Shown here: one piece after another, positions 1 to 5,997 of the stretch
Position numbering within the stretch: position 1 is the stretch's first letter
Layout of the letters: every line of letters begins with the position of its first letter
DNA from: an uncultured Gammaproteobacteria bacterium
GTDB taxonomy: Bacteria; Pseudomonadota; Gammaproteobacteria; CAJQNE01
DNA: 5,997 nt
Reading direction: 5' to 3'
Assembly: GCA_905479545.1 (NCBI GenBank)
Contig: CAJQNE010000265.1
Location: forward strand, 1-5,997
Made by a program: the position numbers and the translations under genes
Notes under the pieces: generated by a model
Seen by the model: only the letters and a program-made list of their open reading frames with translations
What the model was told of the DNA's origin: nothing
The model's database searches: none

Positions 1-1826
1 CAGTAGTCGCCGCAGCGGCTCTCGCTCTGGCCCTTACCGCCTGCGGTGGTGGCAGCACCAGTCCGGATATAACCGGCGGCACTCCTCCGGGAGGCAGCTC
101 AGGTGGCGGTGGCAGCGGTGGTGATGAAGGTGAATCTCGCACAATGACTGTGGTGGTGCTTGCTGTGGATAGCTTCATGCCGTCGGATATTGATGCGAAC
201 ATTACTCCAAACATCAATAGTCTGATCAATAACGGTACTCTCTATACTGAAAGCCGCTCCGTGTTTTCTGCCGAAACCATTCCAAATCATATTGCGATGA
301 TGACGGGGCTATATCCCGACCGAAACGGGATTCCGACCAATAACTTTCTCGATCGCGAGCTGTTTGCTTCAACCTTAGCCACTGATGCAACCGCAGAAGC
401 CGATGGTGAGGATTTGGACAACCCCAACGAGCTTGAGGCAAAAACGCTATTTACCTGGATTGATGAAAAGTGCCGTACCGGAGCTATTCCACGCAATGCT
501 GCTTATCGCACTGCTGCCACGCTATCAAAGACCTATTTGTACCTTGTGTTCCAAGGCGACGACGCTGACACTCAAACGAATGACGCAGGTATTAACAACC
601 TTATTCCTGATGCGCACTGGGACCCAAGGACAAGTCCTGGTTACATCGGACCGGGCTCTGAACACACTCCGGACAACTTTACCGGCCCGCAAGCCGTCAC
701 GATGCTTGGCGAGACTGACTTCCATTTCATAAATCTTGGTGACGTCGACCGTAGCTCTCACGCAGCTGGCAGTACTGCTCGCATGGCTGCACGCGGCACC
801 GCCGACGCGCAGGTTGGCGCTTTGATTACTGAACTGGTCGATACCGGCCGGTGGGAAAACACCGTATTTATCCTCGCCAGTGATCACGGTATGGATTTCT
901 CTACTGTGCTCGATAACCCACCCACGCCCGGCGCACCGTCATTCGGTATCGACAGCCCCAACGTTGCGCAAAATGCGCTTAGCACCCAACCGCTGCTCGA
1001 TAGCCTCGTTGCTCCCGCCTGCGGCGGCTCGGAACCGATGCTAGCCGTTCAGAACGGCGGCACTAATAGCATTGTGGTACCAAACCCCGATGCTTCTGCA
1101 GATGATGCCGCACAATCGCTCATGCTGGCCCGGTCTTGCCTGATGAACTTTGACGGCAGTGATACGGCGGTCACCCCGACATGCGAGGAAGCCATTGCTG
1201 ATGCTTTAGGGGTTGATGGAACTACCACTGCCGGCCAAGTAGACGTCGCTTTGTGTACAGCAGGATTAAATGCTCCAGTGAACGCCGACGCCATTACCCA
1301 GGCATGGCTGGCGAACCCTAAGTTTTACTCTGGCAATTCACTGATCAGTTCATTGAGCAGCGTTGATTCGGCGGCGGTGATGCCGGATACCATTAAATCC
1401 CGCCACGAAAACCTAGGTGATCTGGTATTGGTTATCGACGATGGCTTCAAGTTCTCTGAGCCGGACCCCAGCGGCAACCCGATTCCCGGTAATCACGGCC
1501 ACATGGAAACTATCCACAATACGATTATCGTTTCAGGCGGTGCATCGATTGTGAAGAAGGGTCGAAATGTCGTCGGCACGGAAGGCAGCACAGACGACCA
1601 CTTCTTCAGACTAGAAGAACAAGCAGAAAATATTGACGTAGCCGCTACCGTGGCGTGGGTACTGGGTTTACGTATCAACCCGGGTGACTTCCCCGACGCT
1701 GGCGCAACGTTCCCCGACTATGGCGACGGCGTTACCCGCTCCGGTTTTGATGGCCGGATTTTAGCCGAAGCCTTTACCGTACCGGTGAATGTAGCGCCAA
1801 CCGATTGCGGTGTATTCAGCGAATAG
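1..1826 (+). CDS. Type I phosphodiesterase / nucleotide pyrophosphatase-like lipoprotein (alkaline phosphatase superfamily), 5' end cut by window
   Basis: The reading frame is open from base 3 and its start lies left of the window. The first visible codons form the end of a lipoprotein signal peptide, with lipobox LTAC at 33-44, then a Gly/Ser-rich linker. The enzyme domain begins near the ATG at 144, which is internal and not the true start. Counting from that Met, the family's metal and catalytic residues are all present: D9, the nucleophile T45 in ETIPNH followed by TGLYPDRNGI, D202 and H206 (GDVDRSSH), D247/H248 (SDHGM) and H451 (GNHGHME). By family knowledge it should be a two-metal (usually zinc) hydrolase of phosphodiester or pyrophosphate bonds. 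Gly after the lipobox Cys suggests the outer membrane. About 200 residues separate H248 from H451, with four Cys between, so there is probably an inserted subdomain. The substrate cannot be inferred; a phosphomonoesterase or phosphonate hydrolase of the same fold is possible. Confidence 0.9.
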   Translation, partial: VVAAAALALALTACGGGSTSPDITGGTPPGGSSGGGGSGGDEGESRTMTVVVLAVDSFMPSDIDANITPNINSLINNGTLYTESRSVFSAETIPNHIAMMTGLYPDRNGIPTNNFLDRELFASTLATDATAEADGEDLDNPNELEAKTLFTWIDEKCRTGAIPRNAAYRTAATLSKTYLYLVFQGDDADTQTNDAGINNLIPDAHWDPRTSPGYIGPGSEHTPDNFTGPQAVTMLGETDFHFINLGDVDRSSHAAGSTARMAARGTADAQVGALITELVDTGRWENTVFILASDHGMDFSTVLDNPPTPGAPSFGIDSPNVAQNALSTQPLLDSLVAPACGGSEPMLAVQNGGTNSIVVPNPDASADDAAQSLMLARSCLMNFDGSDTAVTPTCEEAIADALGVDGTTTAGQVDVALCTAGLNAPVNADAITQAWLANPKFYSGNSLISSLSSVDSAAVMPDTIKSRHENLGDLVLVIDDGFKFSEPDPSGNPIPGNHGHMETIHNTIIVSGGASIVKKGRNVVGTEGSTDDHFFRLEEQAENIDVAATVAWVLGLRINPGDFPDAGATFPDYGDGVTRSGFDGRILAEAFTVPVNVAPTDCGVFSE

Positions 1827-1846
1827 TTCAGCCTTAAGCACCGCAT

Positions 1847-1880
1847 AAACTAAGGCCGCTTCTGCGGCCTTAGTTTTTTT
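1847..1880 (+). terminator. Intrinsic terminator after the phosphodiesterase gene
   Basis: A perfect 13-bp inverted repeat (1847-1859 with 1864-1876) encloses a four-base TTCT loop. The stem contains GGCCGC/GCGGCC, and an unbroken run of T follows through 1880. It begins 20 bases after the stop codon at 1824-1826. It should end transcription from the left. On the minus strand the hairpin is followed only by TTTAT, so it may also work weakly for the recD unit, whose last stop is about 40 bases away. Confidence 0.92.
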
Positions 1881-1919
1881 GCACTAGTGCTCATGAAGCT
1901 CGAGGAATTAACGTTGCTA

Positions 1920-2360
1920 TTAGTGTTTATGGGCTGGCAAATCAAAATCTTTCTTCAAGGACAGGGCGTCAGATATATCTTTATCGCTTGTTAGCACTGT
2001 TTTCCCAACAACAATTCGGGCCGGTCGAGTCGCAAGCACCCCGTTATCAGCCAATGAGTAACTGCAACTTCCCGAACCCGACTGTTCGCCTAAAGCCGAC
2101 TTTATCGTCATGCGGATGTTGACGGTCAACGCCTGTTCACTCTGGCTAATACCGTGTTGCAAATCACTGTGAGGTGCAGACCAGAACGCCACAACCTCAC
2201 GGCATTGTTCAACCTGCTCAGCAGTATTCGCACCCGGGTCACACGCTACCGCCGTCACAGCAAGCAATATTGCGAACGAGCCAGTGAACCGGAAGCAGCG
2301 AACCAGACAGGCCGTAGGCTGTGAAAATGTATTGTTCACCGCAACGCTCAAATCAGTCAC
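1920..2360 (-). CDS. Small unknown lipoprotein, overlapping the recD stop
   Basis: This is a 146-residue protein of unrecognised family. The likely start is a GTG at 2360-2358, which lies inside the last codons of recD (8-base overlap) and has GGAGAG eight bases upstream. The N-terminus is long and polar, followed by a hydrophobic run ending in VTAVAC (Cys40), a plausible though not ideal lipobox. Asp41 follows this Cys, which in E. coli-type Lol sorting would keep the protein in the inner membrane. The mature part has two further Cys, in VEQC and GSCSY, that could form a disulfide. The stretch between them (a polar segment, then a strand-like VNIRM and an ALGE...GSGSCSY end) vaguely recalls small secreted Cys-pair lipoproteins, but I cannot name a family. 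If a later start such as the GTG at 2339 is used, the signal peptide would be of more usual length. No function is proposed. Confidence 0.75.
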   Translation of the reverse strand: MTDLSVAVNNTFSQPTACLVRCFRFTGSFAILLAVTAVACDPGANTAEQVEQCREVVAFWSAPHSDLQHGISQSEQALTVNIRMTIKSALGEQSGSGSCSYSLADNGVLATRPARIVVGKTVLTSDKDISDALSLKKDFDLPAHKH

Positions 2361-4155
2361 TACTAAGTCTCTCCGCTAAGCCGGAGCTCCGCTGCACGGT
2401 TGTTGTCACAGCAACGTCTATTACCTGTCCGGAAACAGCAACAGACACACGCTGCTTTGCCCGGGTTATCGCCGTATAAAACAATTCGCGGGTCACTACC
2501 GGCGATGGCCTGTCCGGCATAATAAGTAATACTTCATTGAATTCTGAACCCTGACTTTTATGTACCGTCATAGCAAATACCAAGCTGAAATCGGGTAGCC
2601 GGGCGGTCGATAAGCTTCGGACAGCACCTTCACTTTCATAATAAAACCGCAACGAGCCATTATCGCAAGGCCACACAATGCCTACATCGCCATTAGCCAA
2701 GCCGCTAACGGAATCATTACGGGTAATCATCAACGGCTGACCTTGGTAATGTTCCGAGTCCAACGGAATATCCAGCAGCTTTGCCCGCCGCAATAATTGC
2801 TCGGCCAGTGTGTTAACTTGTAACACACCACGCGGTCCTTCACGCACAGCGGTCAGGAGGCGGAACTCGTTCATCGCCGCCAATGCTTCTGCTGCCGACG
2901 CAGACTGCATCACACGTCGCCAATGGACCACTAGCATCGGCTTTATCAGTTCAGCACTGACATCAGCTGTAAGCCAGTGTACATCGTCATAATCACCGGC
3001 AGTCAGAACACTTTTTACCGCCGACTTGTCACCACGGTTAATGGCATTCGCCAACCGACCAATACCGCTGGTATCAGCAAAACGATAACTCTTCTGTAGC
3101 GCGACAATACTGTCCGCTAAAGCTGTTGCGTTAGCGTCGACAGGAACACTCATTCCCGCTTGTTGCAGCCCTTCAGCCTGCCCGGGTGAATAAGCCGCCA
3201 CCCGGCCCTGCATGGAACAGATGTCACCTAACACGCTACCGGCTTCCACCGACGCCAACTGATCACGATCTCCAAGCAAAATAAGCCTTGCAGTGGGTTT
3301 TAGCGCGTCGAGCAACTTAGCCATCATTGCCAAATCGATCATGGACGCTTCGTCCATCACCACCACATCAGCACTGAGTGGTTGTTGATGATTGTGACGA
3401 AAATAAATAGAGCCGTATTTCACTCCCAGTAACCGATGCAATGTCACTGCTGTATTCGGCATAAGCGGCTGCAATTCAGGCGATAATGTGCCTACGGCTG
3501 CCTGAACGGCCTCTTGCATTCGCCCTGCCGCTTTGCCGGTGGGCGCCGCCATCGAAATAACCAGCTTATGATCAGCCGTCTTCAGCGCGGCTAGTATGTT
3601 TACCAGCGTAGTCGTTTTACCGGTACCCGGCCCACCGGAAATAACAGTTAGCCGGCGCCGCAGAGCAACCATAACGGCAACCTTTTGCCAATCGGTCTCT
3701 GCAGTAGACTCAGACAACAGATGAGCTGAAACCTGAGTTGTGTCACTGACTGCTGCCAATGCTTTTAGCCGGCTAGCGATGAAATTTTCGTAAAACCAAT
3801 AGCGTCCCAGATACAATCGATTTCCGTCCAATACCAGCGGTTTATCATTGTTACTTGTGGACACTACAGGGCTCGTCCGTAGCGCCTGCTTCCACTGATC
3901 TATAGCAGGTACTGTCAATGGCGATGGTGCCACGCCAGGCGGTCTGCTGATCAGCTTAGCTAGCGACAAATCTACGCAAACATGGCCCTCCTGTTGTGCC
4001 TCGCAAGCCAACGCTGCAGCTAAGCCCAGGGCCAATACGTCCGACTCGTCAGTCGGGCTGTCCGCAGAAAACTCCTGCAACAACTGCCCGGCGAAACGCA
4101 ACGATGTATCGCCGAAGGCATGAGAGTATGGCTGTAAAACAGTGGGTATAGGCAT
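2353..4155 (-). CDS. recD: RecD, exodeoxyribonuclease V alpha subunit (5'-3' helicase of RecBCD)
   Basis: This 600-residue superfamily 1B helicase is close to the roughly 608 residues of E. coli RecD. Visible elements in order are the N-terminal RecB-contacting region with LAAALACEAQQEGHVC, Walker A SGGPGTGKTTT (K180), Walker B MDEASMID (D268, E269), motif III LGDRDQLASVEAGSVLGDIC, the LQKSYRF...GIGRLANAINRGD block, ITRNDS...NGDVGI, motif V TVHKSQGSEF (K533, Q535) and motif VI YTAITRAKQR (R565). The short GHVC-type N-terminus marks it as RecD1, the RecBCD partner, not stand-alone RecD2. In RecBCD it unwinds DNA from the 5' strand during double-strand break repair and degradation of foreign linear DNA. 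The ATG at 4155 is the first possible start, since an in-frame TAG lies at 4167-4165. Its ribosome site is weak. No recB lies immediately upstream; the neighbour there is divergent. Downstream it overlaps the small lipoprotein gene. Confidence 0.97.
   Translation of the reverse strand: MPIPTVLQPYSHAFGDTSLRFAGQLLQEFSADSPTDESDVLALGLAAALACEAQQEGHVCVDLSLAKLISRPPGVAPSPLTVPAIDQWKQALRTSPVVSTSNNDKPLVLDGNRLYLGRYWFYENFIASRLKALAAVSDTTQVSAHLLSESTAETDWQKVAVMVALRRRLTVISGGPGTGKTTTLVNILAALKTADHKLVISMAAPTGKAAGRMQEAVQAAVGTLSPELQPLMPNTAVTLHRLLGVKYGSIYFRHNHQQPLSADVVVMDEASMIDLAMMAKLLDALKPTARLILLGDRDQLASVEAGSVLGDICSMQGRVAAYSPGQAEGLQQAGMSVPVDANATALADSIVALQKSYRFADTSGIGRLANAINRGDKSAVKSVLTAGDYDDVHWLTADVSAELIKPMLVVHWRRVMQSASAAEALAAMNEFRLLTAVREGPRGVLQVNTLAEQLLRRAKLLDIPLDSEHYQGQPLMITRNDSVSGLANGDVGIVWPCDNGSLRFYYESEGAVRSLSTARLPDFSLVFAMTVHKSQGSEFNEVLLIMPDRPSPVVTRELFYTAITRAKQRVSVAVSGQVIDVAVTTTVQRSSGLAERLSSD
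2369..2374 (-). promoter_or_regulatory. Ribosome binding site for the small lipoprotein
   Basis: On the minus strand GGAGAG lies eight bases before the GTG at 2360. It sits inside the recD coding sequence, in codons for its last residues. It supports the GTG start over later in-frame candidates and suggests that ribosomes finishing recD can re-initiate here. Confidence 0.55.
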
Positions 4156-4206
4156 AGGCTCAAACTACAGCGTTTTCCATCATCGCTCTACTGTTAAACC
4201 ACGTGA

Positions 4207-4235
4207 TTGCGTGCTCAGAGTGGAACGAGGATAGT
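4207..4235 (+). promoter_or_regulatory. Candidate sigma70-type promoter for the lipoprotein at 4270
   Basis: TTGCGT (4207-4212) and GATAGT (4230-4235) are separated by 17 bases and match the -35 and -10 consensus at three and four of six positions. Transcription would begin near 4241-4243, leaving a leader of about 28 bases that contains the GGAA ribosome site at 4259. The match is weak and could be chance, but it agrees with translation starting at 4270. I see no equally spaced promoter for recD in the same 114-base gap. Confidence 0.3.
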
Positions 4236-4258
4236 AGCACCACAGCATTTAATTATAT

Positions 4259-4262
4259 GGAA
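4259..4262 (+). promoter_or_regulatory. Ribosome binding site deciding the TTG start at 4270
   Basis: GGAA (in TGGAA) lies seven bases before the TTG at 4270. That TTG opens a textbook lipoprotein signal peptide, MKTTTRVIAIALVCAGTLTGC. The other in-frame candidate, a TTG at 4207, would add 21 residues that are not signal-peptide-like and falls inside the candidate promoter. Confidence 0.6.
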
Positions 4263-4269
4263 TCAGCCA

Positions 4270-5175
4270 TTGAAAACGACAACTCGCGTCATAGCTATCG
4301 CACTTGTTTGCGCCGGAACTCTTACAGGCTGCGGTGGCGGTAGCGGTGGTTTAACAGGAAATGGCGGTGTTACACGGAATGCCACTTTAGATAACACTGA
4401 CGATGCCGCTCGCGCGCTGGCGGCTTTTGCGCTATCGCAGAATGATGACGCAGCTGGCGCTGCATTTGATGCGTTCGGCCGGGACGACGTTTGTAATCAA
4501 GGCGGTGATACCGATGACAGCTCGCTGTCAGGGAACACTATTACGGTCATCTTTAACGACTGCCAAACTCGCTTTACTGAAGGCACCGAAACTGTCGACA
4601 GCCTGCTTGATGGCCGACTAAGAGCGACCTGCAACGACGGCATAGCAGTTTGCAACAATATTTCGGCAACCTTGGGTAATAGCCCCACCCCATTGCTGGC
4701 CGACGCCAGAGTTCAGGAAAATGGCACGACAACACAAGACATTATGGCCAGTGTTAGCGGCGACCTGGACTTCAGAACGATAGAAACTGCTGACACCACA
4801 CAGGAAATCACAACTAGCAGCTTGCGTGCTGATGTGACTGACCAACAATTTAACCGGTCATTCAGGCTGACAAGCGAACGGTTAACCGTCGACATTATTG
4901 AGAACAATAACAGTGGTGCTACATCGACCCGTGTAAACGGTGCTTTGAGTTTGACAGGGCTAGCAGACTGTTTGAACGGCGGCATTGATATCAGCACAGA
5001 AAGCCCGGTGATAACCAACGATACCGGTGATACCACCGCTGGCAACGTAAGCCTGACTAACAATGCAGGCCAATCAGCTACTCTGGAATTTCTCAGTAAT
5101 GGCAACGTCCGTATTACTGCGAATGGCGATACACAAATTTATACCGACAGCGACCTGGAAAACTTCTGCGATTAA
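4270..5175 (+). CDS. Unrecognised outer-membrane-type lipoprotein
   Basis: The protein has 301 residues when started at the TTG at 4270. This start gives a short basic N-terminus (KTTTR), a hydrophobic core and lipobox LTGC with Cys21. GGGSGG follows, which suggests a flexible tether and, by the Lol rule, outer-membrane sorting. The mature protein is acidic and rich in Asn, Asp, Thr and Ser, with six further Cys (in DVCNQ, NDCQT, ATCND, AVCNN, ADCLN and a near-terminal NFCD). These could form up to three disulfides in the periplasm. An Ala-rich helical stretch (DDAARALAAFALS) precedes a body of short alternating Thr/Ser/Val-rich segments that look like beta-strands, ending in a GNVSLTN...ATLEFLSNGNVRITANG hairpin-like pattern. 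I do not recognise the family and see no catalytic motif. The gene is divergent from recD and converges on egtD 35 bases downstream, so it is probably monocistronic. Confidence 0.85.
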   Translation: MKTTTRVIAIALVCAGTLTGCGGGSGGLTGNGGVTRNATLDNTDDAARALAAFALSQNDDAAGAAFDAFGRDDVCNQGGDTDDSSLSGNTITVIFNDCQTRFTEGTETVDSLLDGRLRATCNDGIAVCNNISATLGNSPTPLLADARVQENGTTTQDIMASVSGDLDFRTIETADTTQEITTSSLRADVTDQQFNRSFRLTSERLTVDIIENNNSGATSTRVNGALSLTGLADCLNGGIDISTESPVITNDTGDTTAGNVSLTNNAGQSATLEFLSNGNVRITANGDTQIYTDSDLENFCD

Positions 5176-5210
5176 ACTTCTAGGGGATCAACAACTTACT
5201 CACAGATAAA
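5176..5210. other. Short convergent intergenic gap with no visible terminator
   Basis: Only 35 bases separate the stop of the plus-strand lipoprotein gene from the stop of egtD. I see no GC-rich hairpin followed by a T run on either strand here, unlike the clear terminator at 1847-1880. The two transcripts therefore probably run into each other or end by another mechanism such as Rho. Confidence 0.6.
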
Positions 5211-5997
5211 TCAATCCCGCTCTGCCAAAAACACCGCAAAGCGCTGCTGGTCATCCTGCCAACAGCGCTTCGGCGGCCAACCCGCTCGCGACAGTAGCGC
5301 TTCAAAATCCTTAACCGCGTACTTATGCGAATACTCGGTATGTATCGCCTCGCCCTCTGCGATATCGATAGACTCATCACCCAGCAATACACTTTGCGGC
5401 TTGCTCGAAACTAACTCCATGCGAATAGCACTATGCTCTGGCTGCCAAGAGGCGCGGTGCTCAAAAGCGGATAGATCGAAGTCGGTTCCTAGCTCCCGGT
5501 TTATATGCCGCAGCATATTCAGGTTAAACGCAGCGGTTACGCCGGCGTCATCGTTATAGGCGGCTTCGAGAATTTCAATAGGCTTCACCAAATCGACGCC
5601 TATTAGTAACTTGCCGTTGGGGCCGGTCCATCGGGTGAAACGCTGCAATAACGCCTCCGCGTCAGCCGGGGCAAAGTTACCAATAGTCGAACCAGGGAAA
5701 AACACTGCTCGCGAACCATCAGGCAAATCAACCAACTTCTCCAGCTGGCTAAAATCACCCACGGTTGGATAAACCGGTAATTTCGCTAAATCAATATGAA
5801 TATTTTCGGCGACCTGCTCTAACTGATCTGCAGCCACATCGATCGGTGCAAAACCAGCAGGGTCGACCATTTTATTCAGTAGCAGCCGGACTTTAACCCC
5901 CGCTCCGCTACCGGGTTCAATCACCAGGCAATTTTCGCCCAGTTCCGAGGCCATCTCGGCGGCGTAGTCTTGCAGAATCGACAACTCTGTTCGCGTC
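5211..5997 (-). CDS. egtD: EgtD, L-histidine N-alpha-methyltransferase, N-terminus cut by window edge
   Basis: The enzyme trimethylates the alpha-amino group of L-histidine with S-adenosylmethionine to make hercynine, the first step of ergothioneine synthesis, in the cytoplasm. The frame is open to the right edge. The first full codons read TRTE, matching the family's PTRTE motif, so the TTG at 5984 is not the start and roughly 50-60 residues are missing. Of 261 visible residues, EPGSGAGVKVRLLL is the SAM-binding motif I, APIDVA and VGDF follow, and FFPGSTIGNF holds the histidine-contacting Asn (codon 5676-5678). AAYNDDAGVTAAFNLN holds the pocket Tyr (5556-5558), and HTEYSHKY holds the Glu and Ser (5334-5336, 5328-5330) that select histidine. 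All pocket residues known from mycobacterial EgtD appear conserved. An egtB-like partner would be expected upstream, right of the window. The C-terminus looks complete. Confidence 0.94.
   Translation of the reverse strand, partial: TRTELSILQDYAAEMASELGENCLVIEPGSGAGVKVRLLLNKMVDPAGFAPIDVAADQLEQVAENIHIDLAKLPVYPTVGDFSQLEKLVDLPDGSRAVFFPGSTIGNFAPADAEALLQRFTRWTGPNGKLLIGVDLVKPIEILEAAYNDDAGVTAAFNLNMLRHINRELGTDFDLSAFEHRASWQPEHSAIRMELVSSKPQSVLLGDESIDIAEGEAIHTEYSHKYAVKDFEALLSRAGWPPKRCWQDDQQRFAVFLAERD

Noticed and set aside
99..141. Gly/Ser-rich low-complexity DNA near the two plus-strand lipoboxes, viewed as a possible repeat element
   Set aside because: The similarity to 4328-4350 reflects Gly/Ser tether codons after the lipid anchor, not a duplicated or mobile sequence.
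144..146. ATG as the start of the phosphodiesterase
   Set aside because: The upstream frame is open to the window edge and encodes a signal-peptide end, lipobox and Gly/Ser linker, so this ATG is internal.
525..887. Open frame of 120 codons on the minus strand inside the phosphodiesterase gene
   Set aside because: It is antisense to a gene with clear catalytic motifs, has no recognisable domain, and is a shadow of its codon use. Shorter antisense frames at 226-441, 1049-1294 and 1493-1678 are rejected for the same reason.
4160..4183. Seven-codon minus-strand mini-ORF (MMENAVV) ending four bases before the recD ATG
   Set aside because: It could be a leader coupling translation into recD, but it is short enough to occur by chance. 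There is no clear ribosome site, attenuator or repeated-codon signature.
4200..4205. CACGTG palindrome between recD and the lipoprotein gene
   Set aside because: A six-base palindrome is expected often by chance, and no second copy or longer operator-like symmetry surrounds it.
4713..5105. Open frame of 130 codons on the minus strand inside the 4270 lipoprotein gene
   Set aside because: The plus-strand frame has a ribosome site, signal peptide and lipobox. The antisense frame has none of these and no recognisable motif.
5982..5984. TTG as the start codon of egtD
   Set aside because: The frame continues upstream through TRTE, a conserved internal EgtD motif, so the real start lies beyond the window.

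Overview
The window looks like ordinary chromosome from a free-living, probably aerobic and marine-type gammaproteobacterium. GC content is moderate, by eye a little over 50 percent. The clues are a RecD of the RecBCD type, an ergothioneine-pathway EgtD, and several lipoproteins whose mature ends are rich in Cys-Gly-Gly-Gly-Ser. The species cannot be fixed from the sequence alone.

Layout, left to right. (1) A plus-strand gene enters from the left edge and ends at 1826. It encodes a lipoprotein-type ectoenzyme of the type I phosphodiesterase / nucleotide pyrophosphatase branch of the alkaline phosphatase superfamily, and a strong intrinsic terminator (1847-1880) follows it. (2) Converging on it from the minus strand is a two-gene unit: recD (4155 to 2353), whose end overlaps by 8 bases the GTG start of a small unknown lipoprotein gene (2360 to 1920). 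(3) Divergent from recD, across a short intergenic region with a weak candidate promoter, lies a plus-strand gene for an unrecognised lipoprotein, most likely starting at a TTG at 4270 and ending at 5175. (4) Only 35 bases beyond it, and convergent with it, is the minus-strand egtD (L-histidine N-alpha-methyltransferase). It ends at 5211 and runs off the right edge, so its N-terminus is missing.

Two of the five genes have well-supported cytoplasmic roles: RecD in double-strand break repair, and EgtD in the first step of ergothioneine synthesis. The other three are predicted cell-envelope lipoproteins. No shared pathway links the neighbours. The only sign of functional coupling is the recD/small-lipoprotein overlap.

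I saw no tRNA, rRNA, CRISPR array, insertion sequence, phage or defence module. There is no stretch above 300 bases without a gene. I found no convincing new system. The points most worth following up are the large insertion in the phosphodiesterase catalytic domain, the absence of recB beside recD, and the unknown lipoprotein translationally overlapped with recD.
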